A stretch of DNA of 64,000 bases from Sphingomonas abaci. GTDB taxonomy: Bacteria > Pseudomonadota > Alphaproteobacteria > Sphingomonadales > Sphingomonadaceae. This document shows, piece by piece, positions 1-8,028 of this stretch (within the stretch, counting starts at the first letter, position 1; each line of letters begins with the position of its first letter). Both the position numbers and the translations under genes were made by a program. The DNA is taken from NCBI RefSeq assembly GCF_014199625.1, contig NZ_JACHNY010000004.1, positions 372,001 to 436,000 on the forward strand. Direction: 5' to 3'. Below the pieces are notes generated by a model. The model made no database searches, had not been told where the DNA came from, and saw nothing but the letters and a program-made list of their open reading frames with translations.

Positions 1-708
1 GATCACGATCAGTTCGGGGCGCAGCGCCTTCAGCCGCGCGACGATCGCGGCATTGGGCGCGATCACCCAGCGTTCGAACTGCGCCGGCGACAGGCTGCCG
101 GCCCAGCTGTCGAACAGCTGCACCGCCTCCACCCCGGCATCGGCCTGGGCGACCAGATAGGTGACGGTGCAGTCGACGATCGCCTCGATGATCGCGCCGA
201 ACGCCTGGGGGTCGCGATAGGCGAAGCGGCGCGTCTCGCCCTGGTCCTTCGACCCCGCCCCCGCCACCATATAGGTCGCCACCGTCCAGGGAGAGCCGGC
301 AAAGCCCAGGAAGCTGGTCTCGGGTGGCAGCGCCGCCGCCACCGCCCGCACCGTCGCATAGACCGGCTCCAGCCGTTCGGGCACCCGGTCGAGCGCCGAC
401 AGCGCATGTTCGACCAGCGGCGGCGACAGGCGCGGTCCCTCGCCCGCCCCGAAGCTGAGGTCCTGGCCCAGCGCCCAGGGCACCATCAGGATGTCGGAGA
501 ACAGGATCGCCCCGTCGAAGCCGAAACGCCGGATCGGCTGGAGCGTGACTTCCGCCGCGGCGACCGGATCGGTGGCGAGCGCGAGGAAGCCGCCCTTCTC
601 CGCCCGGAGCGCGCGATATTCCGGCAGATAGCGCCCGGCCTGACGCATGAGCCAGAGCGGCGGGATGGCATGACGCTCGCCACGGAGCGTGGACAACAGG
701 CGTTTCAC
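1..708 (-). CDS. hemE: Uroporphyrinogen decarboxylase, N-terminal part (runs off the window)
   Basis: Cytosolic haem-pathway enzyme that decarboxylates the four acetate side chains of uroporphyrinogen III to give coproporphyrinogen III. The 236 codons present hold the family signature MRQAGRYLPEYR at residues 21-32 and the FSDILMVPWALGQ segment with the substrate-binding Asp at about residue 72. The family is usually about 340 residues, so roughly 100 C-terminal residues lie beyond position 1. GTG at 708 is the only start before the signature; there is no in-frame ATG just upstream. hemE next to the origin is the Caulobacter-type arrangement, with the origin immediately upstream of this gene. 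Confidence 0.95.
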   Translation of the reverse strand, partial: MKRLLSTLRGERHAIPPLWLMRQAGRYLPEYRALRAEKGGFLALATDPVAAAEVTLQPIRRFGFDGAILFSDILMVPWALGQDLSFGAGEGPRLSPPLVEHALSALDRVPERLEPVYATVRAVAAALPPETSFLGFAGSPWTVATYMVAGAGSKDQGETRRFAYRDPQAFGAIIEAIVDCTVTYLVAQADAGVEAVQLFDSWAGSLSPAQFERWVIAPNAAIVARLKALRPELIVI

Positions 709-1044
709 GGGTCGGACGGGCCCTTCTATCTAATAAGAATAAGAGTCTTAGAGAGTCTGATGAAGTCGTAGGCGCGTTGGCAGCGGGGATTAGGCGGCCA
801 TCCCGAAAATGCCAACAGATTGACCGGGCGGGATTCGCAGATTCCCGGGCGATTCGAATCCGCGCTCCCCGTTATCCACAGGCTGTGAACGGAATCGGGT
901 GGCTGTGGACGGCGATGTGGATGGAATCGGATTCGTCCACCGGCGGGGGGGCGCTTCCCCGGTTGGACGGGTTGCGCTACCGCTTATCCCCATGTTGTCC
1001 ACAGATTGGTCCGGCCCTTCGTCCATCCACAGCGAGGCGCGCGC
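688..1044. other. oriC: Putative chromosomal replication origin (Cori-type)
   Basis: Non-coding region between divergent hemE and the DUF299 gene, the position of the Caulobacter origin. It holds a perfect DnaA box TTATCCACA (872-880), a one-mismatch box TTGTCCACA (995-1003), and weaker boxes at 688-696 (reverse, TTGTCCACG), 904-912 and 916-924 (reverse) and 1023-1031 (CCATCCACA). An AT-rich stretch at about 721-765 could be the unwinding element. GANTC sites occur at 743, 753, 832, 840, 851, 856, 892, 924 and 930. No CtrA-type TTAA-N7-TTAA box was seen. The call rests on gene context plus box clustering; function is inferred. Confidence 0.85.
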
Positions 1045-1863
1045 ATGATGACGCGGCTCCACCTCCATCTCCTGTCGGATTCAACCGGCGAGACGCTGGA
1101 GAACATCGCCAAGGCGGCGCTGGCGCAATATGACGATGTCGAGACCGTCCGCCATTTCTGGCCGATGGTGCGGACCGAGGCACATCTGGAGCGCATCCTC
1201 CAGGAGATCGCGCAGAATCCGGGACTGGTGGTGTTCACCCTGGTCAATCCGTCGACCCGCCGCATCCTGGAATCGCGCTGCGCCGCGCTCGGTCTGCCGG
1301 CGGTCGCGCCGCTCGATCCGGTCAACGACGCGCTGTCGGCGATGCTGGGCCAGCAGGCCAAGGCGCGGCCCGGTCGCCAGCATGTGCTCGACGCCGCCTA
1401 TTTCGCCCGCGTCGATGCGATCCAATGGACCATCGCGCATGACGACGGCATCGCCTGGGAGGAATGGGAGGAGGCGGACATCGTGCTGGCCGGGGTCAGC
1501 CGCTCGTCCAAGACGCCGACCTCCATCTATCTCGCCAATCGCGGCTACAAGACCGCCAACATCCCGATCGTGGTCGAAAGCCCGCCGCCCGCCGCGCTCT
1601 ATTCACTGCGCAATCCGCTGGTCGTCGGCCTGACCACCAGCGCCGACCGGCTGATCCAGATTCGCCGCAACCGCCTGCTGTCGCTCAACCAGATGCCCGA
1701 CACCGCCTATGTCGAGGAGGAAGCGGTGCTGAAGGAGATCGCCTTCGCGCGCCGCCTGTTCGCCGACAATGGCTGGCCGGTGATCGACGTCACCCGCCGC
1801 TCGATCGAGGAGACCGCCGCCGCGGTCGTCTCGCTCGTCAACCAGCGCAAGGCCGAGTCATGA
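1045..1863 (+). CDS. Pyruvate, phosphate dikinase regulatory protein (DUF299)
   Basis: Bifunctional serine/threonine kinase and phosphorylase family that inactivates and reactivates PPDK or PEP synthase, so it sets flux between pyruvate and PEP. The 272-residue product starts RLHLHLLSDSTGETLENIAK after MMT, and has the P-loop-like GVSRSSKTPTSIYLANRG near residue 150, both diagnostic of DUF299. The open frame extends upstream to a TTG at 1006, but ATG at 1045 (or 1048) with GAGG about 8 bases before it is the better start. It lies directly beside the origin, as in Caulobacter, and its stop overlaps the maf start. Confidence 0.9.
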   Translation: MMTRLHLHLLSDSTGETLENIAKAALAQYDDVETVRHFWPMVRTEAHLERILQEIAQNPGLVVFTLVNPSTRRILESRCAALGLPAVAPLDPVNDALSAMLGQQAKARPGRQHVLDAAYFARVDAIQWTIAHDDGIAWEEWEEADIVLAGVSRSSKTPTSIYLANRGYKTANIPIVVESPPPAALYSLRNPLVVGLTTSADRLIQIRRNRLLSLNQMPDTAYVEEEAVLKEIAFARRLFADNGWPVIDVTRRSIEETAAAVVSLVNQRKAES

Positions 1864-2462
1864 GCGTTTTCCCCACCCTGATCCTGGCCTCGCAGAGCGC
1901 CTCGCGTCGGGCGATGCTGACCGATGCGGGCGTTCCCTTCACGCCGATGGCGGCGATGGTGGACGAGGAATCGGCGAAGCAGGCGCTCGCCGACCTGTCG
2001 CCACGCGACCTGGCGGATGCGCTCGCCGAGCTGAAGGCGGTGAAGATCGCGACCCAGGTGCCGGGCGCGCTGGTGCTGGGATCGGACTCGCTGGTCGCGC
2101 TCGCCGACGGCACCCGCCTCGACAAGCCGGTCGACCGCGACGAGGCCGCGCGCCACCTGCGCGCCATGTCGGGCGGCGTCCACGACCTGTGGAGCGCGGC
2201 GGTGATCGCGGAGAATGGCCGCGCGGTGTGGCGGCAGGTCGACCGGGCGCGGCTCCATGTCCGGCCGCTCAGCGACGCGTTCATCGAGCGGTATCTCGAC
2301 GTCGAATGGCCAGCGATCGCGGGATGCGTCGGCTGTTTTCGGGTCGAGGGGCCGGGCGTCCAGTTGTTCAACCGGGTGGAGGGCAGTCACTTCACCATCC
2401 TCGGCATGCCGCTGCTGCCGGTGCTGGGCTATTTGCGCGAACGAAAGGTGATGGCGGCATGA
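1860..2462 (+). CDS. maf: Maf family nucleotide pyrophosphatase
   Basis: Maf/YhdE/YceF-type house-cleaning pyrophosphatase that hydrolyses non-canonical nucleoside triphosphates to monophosphates; some members affect septum formation. The 200-residue product has the N-terminal LILASQSASRRAML motif (substrate-binding SxSRR) and the GSDSLVAL acidic segment (usually GADT/GSDQ) near residue 69. It overlaps the preceding gene by 4 bases (ATGA) and the next gene likewise, so it is translationally coupled in an operon. Length is normal. The exact nucleotide preference cannot be read from the sequence. Confidence 0.92.
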   Translation: MSVFPTLILASQSASRRAMLTDAGVPFTPMAAMVDEESAKQALADLSPRDLADALAELKAVKIATQVPGALVLGSDSLVALADGTRLDKPVDRDEAARHLRAMSGGVHDLWSAAVIAENGRAVWRQVDRARLHVRPLSDAFIERYLDVEWPAIAGCVGCFRVEGPGVQLFNRVEGSHFTILGMPLLPVLGYLRERKVMAA

Positions 2463-3265
2463 TCTACGCCGAGGTGATCGGGGACCCGATCGGGCACAGC
2501 AAGTCGCCGATGATCCACCGCCACTGGCTGGCGCAGCTCGGCCTGGACGCGGATTACCGCGCCACTCGGGTCGCGCCCGACGGACTGGCCGCGTTCCTGC
2601 GGCACCGGGCGGAGGACCCCGACTGGCGCGGCTGCAACGTCACCGTGCCGCACAAGGTCGCGGCGCTCGACCATGTCGCCGATCCCGGCGGGGTGCGCCA
2701 GTCGATCGGCGCGATCAACACCGTCTTCCGCGCCGAGGACGGCACGCTCGCCGGCACCAACACCGATGCCGCCGGCTTCTGGTCGCCGATCGCCGATCTC
2801 GACCTGGCGGGACAGCCGGTGACGGTGATCGGCGCGGGCGGTGCGGCGCGGGCGATCCTCTGGGCCCTGTCGCGCGTCGGCGTCGGCCCGGTGACGGTGA
2901 TGAACCGCAACGTGCTGAAGGCGGCGGCACTGCTCAGCCAGTTCGGGCTGAAGGGCCAGGCGCTGCCGCTTGGCCCCGCCGCGCCTCCGGCCGCGCTGAC
3001 GGTCAACGCCTCCAGCCTGGGCATGACCGGCCAGCCGCCGCTGTCGCTCGACCTCTCGGCGCTGCCCGGGGACGCGATCGTCTACGACATCGTCTATGCG
3101 CCGCTGGAGACCGGGCTGCTCGCCGCCGCGCGCGCGCGCGGGCTGGAGACGGTCGACGGGCTCGACATGTTGGTGGCGCAGGCGGCGGTGGCGTTCGAGA
3201 TCCTGTTCGGCCAGGCGCCGCCCCGCGACCGGGACGAGGACCTGCGCGCCGCTCTGATCGCGTGA
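2459..3265 (+). CDS. aroE: Shikimate dehydrogenase
   Basis: NADPH-dependent reduction of 3-dehydroshikimate to shikimate in aromatic amino acid synthesis. The 268-residue protein shows the substrate-binding IGHSKSPMIHRHW at residues 10-22, the catalytic Lys in NVTVPHK, the NTDAAGF segment and the Rossmann motif VIGAGGAARA. Start ATG at 2459 overlaps the maf stop by 4 bases, so no separate ribosome site is needed. Part of the maf-aroE-coaE-dnaQ run that follows the origin in many alphaproteobacteria. Confidence 0.96.
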   Translation: MIYAEVIGDPIGHSKSPMIHRHWLAQLGLDADYRATRVAPDGLAAFLRHRAEDPDWRGCNVTVPHKVAALDHVADPGGVRQSIGAINTVFRAEDGTLAGTNTDAAGFWSPIADLDLAGQPVTVIGAGGAARAILWALSRVGVGPVTVMNRNVLKAAALLSQFGLKGQALPLGPAAPPAALTVNASSLGMTGQPPLSLDLSALPGDAIVYDIVYAPLETGLLAAARARGLETVDGLDMLVAQAAVAFEILFGQAPPRDRDEDLRAALIA

Positions 3266-3864
3266 CGCCGATGCGGACGCTGGGCCTGACCGGGTCGATC
3301 GGCATGGGCAAGTCGACGGTCGCGGCGATGTTCGCCGAGCAGGGCGTGCCGGTGTTCGACGCCGATGCGGCGGTCCACCGGTTGCAGGGGCCGGGCGGGC
3401 GATTGCTCGCGGCGATCGAATCGGCCTTTCCCGGCACGACGGGGTCGCTGGGCGTTGACCGCCCTGCCCTGTCGGCGGCGGTGATGGGCGATCCGGCGGC
3501 GTTCGCGCGGCTGGAGGCGATCGTCCATCCGGCGGTGGCGGAGGAACGCGCCGCCTTCCTCGCCGACCACGTCGATGCGCCGCTGGTCGTGTTCGACGTG
3601 CCCCTGCTGTTCGAGACCGGCGGCGATGCGCGGGTCGACCGGGTCGTGGTCGTCTCCGCGCCCGAGGACATCCAGCGCCGCCGCGTCCTTGCCCGGCCCG
3701 GCATGACCGAGGCCAGGCTCGCCGCGATCCTGGCGCGACAGTGGCCCGACGCGGAGAAGCGCGCGCGCGCCGATTTCGTCATCCCGACCGGCGGCGGACT
3801 GGACGAAACCCGCGACCATGTCCGGCGGGTGATCGCTTGCATGGGGCCGCGCGAAGGCCGATAA
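3262..3864 (+). CDS. coaE: Dephospho-CoA kinase
   Basis: Last step of coenzyme A synthesis, ATP-dependent 3'-phosphorylation of dephospho-CoA. The 200-residue product has the Walker A LTGSIGMGKST near the N-terminus, the VFDADAAVHRL substrate motif and the VVFDVPLLFETGG segment typical of CoaE. The GTG at 3262 overlaps the aroE stop (GTGA) and is preferred for coupling; an ATG at 3271 is an alternative that removes three residues. Size is normal. Confidence 0.95.
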   Translation: MTPMRTLGLTGSIGMGKSTVAAMFAEQGVPVFDADAAVHRLQGPGGRLLAAIESAFPGTTGSLGVDRPALSAAVMGDPAAFARLEAIVHPAVAEERAAFLADHVDAPLVVFDVPLLFETGGDARVDRVVVVSAPEDIQRRRVLARPGMTEARLAAILARQWPDAEKRARADFVIPTGGGLDETRDHVRRVIACMGPREGR

Positions 3865-3872
3865 CCGCACGG

Positions 3873-4568
3873 ATGCGAGAGATCGTCTTCGACACGGAAA
3901 CGACCGGGTTCAAATTTTCCGAGGGCGACCGGCTGGTCGAGATCGGCTGCGTCGAACTGGTCAATCGGGTGGAAACCGGCCGGACCTTCCACGCCTATTA
4001 CAACCCCGAACGATCGATGCCCGCCGAGGCGCAGGCGGTCCACGGCCTGTCCGACGCCTTTCTGTCCGACAAGCCGGTGTTCGCGGCGGGGGTGGCCGAC
4101 TTCCTCGACTTCATCGGCGATGCGCCGTTGATCGCGCACAATGCCAGCTTCGACTTCGGCTTCATCAACGGCGAGCTGGGCCAGTGCGGCTTCCCGCCGG
4201 TCTGCCACAAGACGCGGATGATCGATACGCTGGCCATCTCGCGTCAGAAGCATCCCGGCGCCAAGCATACGCTGGACGCGCTCTGCTCCCGCTATGGCAT
4301 CGACCGGTCGCATCGCGTGCTGCACGGCGCCTTGCTCGACGCGCAGCTCCTGGCGCAGGTCTATGTCGAACTGATGGGTGGGCGACAGATCGGCCTGGGG
4401 CTGAGTCTGGAGCCGGAAGCGGTTGATTCCGGCCCGGTCGTGACGACCACGCCCCGCCGCCAGCGGCCGATCCGCGTTTTCGCGGCCAGCGAGGGAGAGA
4501 TTGCCGCCCATGCCGCGTTCATGAAGGGGGTCAGCGATCCGATTTGGGGGACCGTGGCGTCCGGATGA
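3873..4568 (+). CDS. dnaQ: DNA polymerase III epsilon subunit (3'-5' proofreading exonuclease)
   Basis: Proofreading exonuclease of the replicative polymerase. The 231-residue protein begins MREIVFDTETTGF, the ExoI motif with Asp7 and Glu9, followed by HNASFDFGFIN (ExoII) and H-GALLDAQ (ExoIII, DEDDh type). The C-terminal tail after about residue 180 is poorly conserved and probably contacts the alpha subunit. It begins 9 bases after coaE; a longer in-frame extension overlapping coaE exists but lacks family similarity. Position after coaE matches the Caulobacter origin neighbourhood. Confidence 0.95.
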   Translation: MREIVFDTETTGFKFSEGDRLVEIGCVELVNRVETGRTFHAYYNPERSMPAEAQAVHGLSDAFLSDKPVFAAGVADFLDFIGDAPLIAHNASFDFGFINGELGQCGFPPVCHKTRMIDTLAISRQKHPGAKHTLDALCSRYGIDRSHRVLHGALLDAQLLAQVYVELMGGRQIGLGLSLEPEAVDSGPVVTTTPRRQRPIRVFAASEGEIAAHAAFMKGVSDPIWGTVASG

Positions 4569-4627
4569 CGCCGATCCGGTAAGGCCAACAGGACCGCCGG
4601 CCTACACGAAGCATAGGAGTTGCGAGA

Positions 4628-5245
4628 ATGGATATCCGGATTTCAGGTCATCAGGTCGAGACGGGCGATGCGCTGAAGGACCATGTCACCGACCGGCTCC
4701 AGGGTATCGCCAGCAAATATTTCGAGCGCGCCATCTCGGCGGAGGTCACGTTCGGCAAGGGTCCGCACGATGTCGGCTTCAAATGCGATATCGTCGCGCA
4801 CATCATGCGCGGCCTGATCCTGAAGGGCCGGCACGAGGCGCAGGATGCGCACCGCGCCTTCGACGCGGCGGCCGAGAAGATCGAGAAGCAGCTGCGCCGC
4901 TACATGCGCCGGCTGAAGGACCGCAACGCGGCCCAGGCGATCGAGATCGAACAGGCCAATGGCTATGACAACGCCAATTACACGCTGTTCGCCGAGACGG
5001 TGGAGGATGACGAGGCGGGCGACGCGCCGCTGATCATCGCCGAGACGCGCGTCGACGTGCCCGATGCCAGCGTGTCGGACGCGGTAATGATGCTCGACCT
5101 GCGCAACACGGCCGCGCTGCTCTTCCGCAATTCGGGCACCGGCGCGTTCAACATGGTCTATCGCCGCGGTGACGGCACGATCGGCTGGGTCGAGCCGCAG
5201 GCCGATCAGGTCGAGTCGAACGCGCCCCAGCCCCAGGCGGCCTGA
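4628..5245 (+). CDS. hpf: Ribosome hibernation promoting factor, long form
   Basis: Binds the 30S decoding centre and promotes 100S dimer formation in stationary phase. The 205-residue protein has the N-terminal S30AE domain (MDIRISGHQVETGDALKDHV..., about 1-105), a linker, and the C-terminal dimerisation domain (about 140-195, with FRNSGTGAFNMVYRRGDGTIGW), which defines the long Hpf. A ribosome site AGGAG lies 8-12 bases before the ATG. It is followed by ptsN, the common hpf-ptsN pairing. A strong hairpin follows the stop. Confidence 0.95.
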   Translation: MDIRISGHQVETGDALKDHVTDRLQGIASKYFERAISAEVTFGKGPHDVGFKCDIVAHIMRGLILKGRHEAQDAHRAFDAAAEKIEKQLRRYMRRLKDRNAAQAIEIEQANGYDNANYTLFAETVEDDEAGDAPLIIAETRVDVPDASVSDAVMMLDLRNTAALLFRNSGTGAFNMVYRRGDGTIGWVEPQADQVESNAPQPQAA

Positions 5246-5252
5246 CCGACCC

Positions 5253-5277
5253 GGCCGTGCCGCGACAGGGCACGGCC
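5253..5277 (+). terminator. Hairpin after hpf
   Basis: Perfect 9-bp inverted repeat GGCCGTGCC / GGCACGGCC with a 7-base loop, 8 bases after the hpf stop. No U-run follows, so it may act as an attenuator or RNA-stabilising end between hpf and ptsN rather than as a full terminator. Confidence 0.5.
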
Positions 5278-5334
5278 CCTTGCCACCCCCGCGTCGATCG
5301 TTAAGGCGGCGCGGGGCTTTTCCAGAGTGGCACG

Positions 5335-5802
5335 ATGACTGATTTAAGCGATGTGGTCCGCCCGGAGGCCGTGCAGACCGGGTGGAACGTCGCCAACAAG
5401 AAGATCCTGTTCCAACAGCTCGGGCAGCTCGCCGCGGCGCAGGCGATCGGCGACGCGCGCCATGTCGCGGAGCGGCTCGCCGACCGCGAGCGGCTGGGTT
5501 CGACCGGGTTCGGCGGCGGCGTCGCCATCCCCCATGCCAAGCTGGCCGGCCTGGCCGCGCCGATCGGCCTGTTCGTGCGGCTGGCCCAGCCGATCGAGTT
5601 CCAGGCGGTCGACGACCTGCCGGTCGATCTGGTGTTCGCGCTGCTGTCGCCGGTCGATGCCGGGCAGGAACATCTAAAGGCGCTGGCGCGCGTGTCCCGT
5701 CGGCTGCGCGACCGGCCGTTCGTCGACAAGCTGCGCGGCGCCGGCTCGCCCGACGCGCTGTATGCGCTGTTCACCACCCCGGACCCGCGCCGTGCCGCCT
5801 GA
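5335..5802 (+). CDS. ptsN: Nitrogen-related PTS IIA component (EIIA-Ntr)
   Basis: Phosphocarrier of the regulatory nitrogen PTS, linking PEP and nitrogen status to regulation of potassium transport, stress responses and other targets. The 155-residue protein has the phosphoacceptor His in GGVAIPHAKLAG near residue 66 and the C-terminal PTS_EIIA type 2 fold (LSPVDAGQEHLKALARVSRRLRD). The ATG follows the hpf region by about 90 bases; the adjacent thioesterase gene overlaps its 3' end. Length is standard. Confidence 0.93.
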   Translation: MTDLSDVVRPEAVQTGWNVANKKILFQQLGQLAAAQAIGDARHVAERLADRERLGSTGFGGGVAIPHAKLAGLAAPIGLFVRLAQPIEFQAVDDLPVDLVFALLSPVDAGQEHLKALARVSRRLRDRPFVDKLRGAGSPDALYALFTTPDPRRAA

Positions 5803-6262
5803 GGCCGCCGCACTAGCCGAGGGCGAAGCAGCCCATTTCCGCGCGCTGGAATCGCTCTACGCGCACGCGCCGATCAACCGCTTCTTCGAATCCGCGCTGG
5901 AGATCGCCGACGCCGGCATCGCCCGCATCCGCTTCACGCTCGACGAACGCCATTTCCATGCCGGCGGCGCGGCACATGGCACCAGCTATTTCAAGATGCT
6001 GGACGATGCCGCCTTCTACGCCTGCAACAGTCTGGTCAGTGATCGCTTCCTGTTGACCACCGCGTTCAACCTGCTCCTCACCCGGCCGCTCCGGGCGGGA
6101 CCGGTGGTGGCGGAGGGGCGCTGGGTCAGCGGCAGGCGCCGCGTACTGGTCGGCGAGGCGCGACTGATCGATGCGGACGGCGAGGAGGCGGCGCGTGGCA
6201 CCGGCACCTTCATGCGCTCGCGCATCGCGCTTGCCGGCCTGCCCGGCTATGCCGTCGCATGA
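5792..6262 (+). CDS. PaaI/hotdog-fold thioesterase family protein
   Basis: Predicted acyl-CoA thioesterase of the hotdog superfamily. The 156-residue product contains the central hotdog helix region (GGAAHGTSYFKMLDDAAFYACNSLV) and a strand block (ARLIDADGEEAARGTGTFMR) typical of PaaI-like enzymes. The proposed GTG start at 5792 overlaps the ptsN end by 11 bases, and the stop overlaps the next ATG, so the three genes are probably cotranscribed. The substrate is unknown. Confidence 0.75.
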   Translation: MPPEAAALAEGEAAHFRALESLYAHAPINRFFESALEIADAGIARIRFTLDERHFHAGGAAHGTSYFKMLDDAAFYACNSLVSDRFLLTTAFNLLLTRPLRAGPVVAEGRWVSGRRRVLVGEARLIDADGEEAARGTGTFMRSRIALAGLPGYAVA

Positions 6263-6588
6263 CCGACGGCCGGCTGCCCACCCATTTGCTGGTCGGTGCG
6301 TTGCTGCGCCGCGCGAATGACGGTGGCGGCATGGGCATGGTGTTGGCCAAGGGCGATGCGCAGGGCGGCGGCATCCTGATCGTCGCGGCAGAGCCCGGCG
6401 CCCCGGAAAGGCTTCTGGAGCGTGCCTTAGACCTTGATGGTAAACCCATATTAAGGAATGTGACGCCCAACGACGATCTGACCGGCTATTGGCGGCGGCG
6501 TCGCGACCGGGATCGCGACCTGTGGGTGATCGAACTCACTGTCGCAGGCGTCGAACGGTTCATCGCCGATACAGTCGCGTCGAATTGA
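6259..6588 (+). CDS. DUF1491 family protein
   Basis: Small 109-residue cytosolic protein with the alphaproteobacterial DUF1491 pattern: RLPTHLLVGALLRRAN at the start, a middle block with GGGILIV, and a C-terminal YWRRRRDRDRDLWVIELTV segment. Function is unknown. It overlaps the preceding thioesterase gene by 4 bases (ATGA). Confidence 0.8.
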   Translation: MTDGRLPTHLLVGALLRRANDGGGMGMVLAKGDAQGGGILIVAAEPGAPERLLERALDLDGKPILRNVTPNDDLTGYWRRRRDRDRDLWVIELTVAGVERFIADTVASN

Positions 6589-6684
6589 CATGGAACCGTA
6601 ACGCAGCGAGACGGCCGGCATTCCAATGGGCGTTGTGCCGTGTCTGGGTGCGATCCAGGTCGGTGACGCAGTCGGGGGGTAGCC

Positions 6685-6715
6685 CGGACGATCGCTGCAA
6701 ATGCGATCGGGTCCG
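6685..6715 (+). promoter_or_regulatory. Hairpin in the 5' region of the cell-wall hydrolase gene
   Basis: Inverted repeat CGGAC-GATCGC / GCGATC-GG-GTCCG (11 pairs with a 2-base bulge and a 7-base loop), 28 bases before the ATG of the downstream gene. It could be an operator dyad or an mRNA leader structure. No known family was recognised. Confidence 0.4.
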
Positions 6716-6743
6716 TGAACCAACCGCATGTCGAATTGATTGA

Positions 6744-7397
6744 ATGTCGTTTTTCTCTCGGGTCGTGACTGCTGCGACCTTTGCTCTTTCCCTGGCCGGG
6801 GCTCTTGCCAGCTCGCCCGGTTGGGCCACCGGTACGGACCAGGGTCTGGTCACGACTCCGGCGCTCCAGACGTTGAACACGCTGGCCCCCCAGATGGTTC
6901 CTGCGGTCGAGCCCGTCGCTCCCGCCTCCACCGTCACGCCCTCCTCGGTCCCGATGGTGCAGCCGCTCCCGGCCGAAGAGCCCGAATTCGAGACGCTCGA
7001 CGCCGCCGTCGCCGCCCAGGCCAGCGAAGCCAAGGACGAGGCGACCCGCTGCCTGGCCGGCGCTATCTATTTCGAGGCCAAGGGCGAGCCGCTCGCCGGC
7101 CAGCTCGCCGTCGCCGAAGTCATCCTGAACCGCGCCAAATCGGGCCGTTATCCGCCGGACGTGTGCAGCGTCATCACCCAGCGCGGCCAGTTCTCCTTCG
7201 TGCGCGGCGGCAAGATCCCCGCGATCGATACCGACCGCCGGTCCTATCGCACCGCCGTCGCGGTCGCCCGCGTTGCCCTTGACGACATGTGGGACAGCAA
7301 CGCGTCCGACGCGATGTATTTCAACGCCACCCATCGCCGCCCGTCGGGCGGGGCGATCAAGGTCGCGTCGATCGGCAATCACGTCTTCTATCGCTGA
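6744..7397 (+). CDS. Exported cell-wall hydrolase (SleB-like, Hydrolase_2)
   Basis: Predicted peptidoglycan hydrolase related to the catalytic domain of spore-cortex enzyme SleB. The 217-residue precursor has a signal peptide (residues 1-29, cleavage near SPGWATG), a Pro/Val-rich linker to about residue 85, and a catalytic domain with RCLAGAIYFEAKGEPLAGQLAVAEVILNRA (catalytic Glu in YFEA), FSFVRGG and a C-terminal AMYFNATHRRP...VASIGNHVFYR. Such proteins are frequent in sphingomonads and act in the periplasm. It is a single gene with its own leader. Confidence 0.85.
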   Translation: MSFFSRVVTAATFALSLAGALASSPGWATGTDQGLVTTPALQTLNTLAPQMVPAVEPVAPASTVTPSSVPMVQPLPAEEPEFETLDAAVAAQASEAKDEATRCLAGAIYFEAKGEPLAGQLAVAEVILNRAKSGRYPPDVCSVITQRGQFSFVRGGKIPAIDTDRRSYRTAVAVARVALDDMWDSNASDAMYFNATHRRPSGGAIKVASIGNHVFYR

Positions 7398-7453
7398 ACC
7401 TCGTACGGCGTTCGGGCTTGCTCCGTTCGCTGGATGTTCCTAAAGTCGCCGTC

Positions 7454-7948
7454 ATGCTCGACGTCGCACCCGCCTCGTGCCGCGATCCCTTAGACGCAAC
7501 GCTCTGCGCCGCCGATGTGGCGCGGGGCGTCGTACGCATGCTGCTCCGCCACGACCTGGTCGCGATGGCGGAGGTGCCGCTCGACGGTGGCCGCCGCGCT
7601 GACCTGATGGCGATCGATGCCAAGGGACGCATCGTCGTCGTCGAGATCAAGACCAGCCGCGCCGACTTGCTGGGCGACGGCAAATGGCCCGACTATCTCG
7701 ACCATTGCGACCGCTATTTCTGGGCGGTGCCGGCCGGCTTCGACCTGGCGCCGCTCGACGGCGCGGCCTTCCTGCCGGAGCGGACCGGGGTGATCGTCGC
7801 CGACCGTTACGACGCGGCGATCGTGCGCGAGGCGCATACCACCCCGCTGCCCGCGCATGTCCGCAAGCGCTGCACCCTCGCCTTCGCCCGCCGCGCGGCA
7901 CGACGGCTGACGCACCTGGTCGATCCGGACAGCGCCGCGCTCGGCTGA
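7454..7948 (+). CDS. mmcB: MmcB family DNA repair protein
   Basis: Putative endonuclease-like protein of the mitomycin-C resistance MmcB family (PD-(D/E)XK-like fold), which belongs to DNA damage response regulons in alphaproteobacteria. The 164-residue product shows the nuclease-like block EVPLDGGRRADLMAIDAKGRIVVVEIKTSRADLLGDGKWPDYLDHCDRYFWAVP, with the D-x(n)-E-x-K pattern (ADLM...VVEIKTS). ATG at 7454 is preferred; the frame runs open upstream into the hydrolase gene. No LexA box (GTTC-N7-GTTC) was seen just upstream. Confidence 0.85.
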   Translation: MLDVAPASCRDPLDATLCAADVARGVVRMLLRHDLVAMAEVPLDGGRRADLMAIDAKGRIVVVEIKTSRADLLGDGKWPDYLDHCDRYFWAVPAGFDLAPLDGAAFLPERTGVIVADRYDAAIVREAHTTPLPAHVRKRCTLAFARRAARRLTHLVDPDSAALG

Positions 7949-8028
7949 GGGCAGGCTGCCGTGACAGGTCGGTATTCGTGCGGAGCCCTCGCTTCCGCCG
8001 GGCGCATCGCGTCGCTACAGGCGATGGC

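Noticed and set aside
1..708. hemE as a truncated pseudogene
   Set aside because: The frame is open to position 1 and conserved throughout; it is cut by the window edge only.
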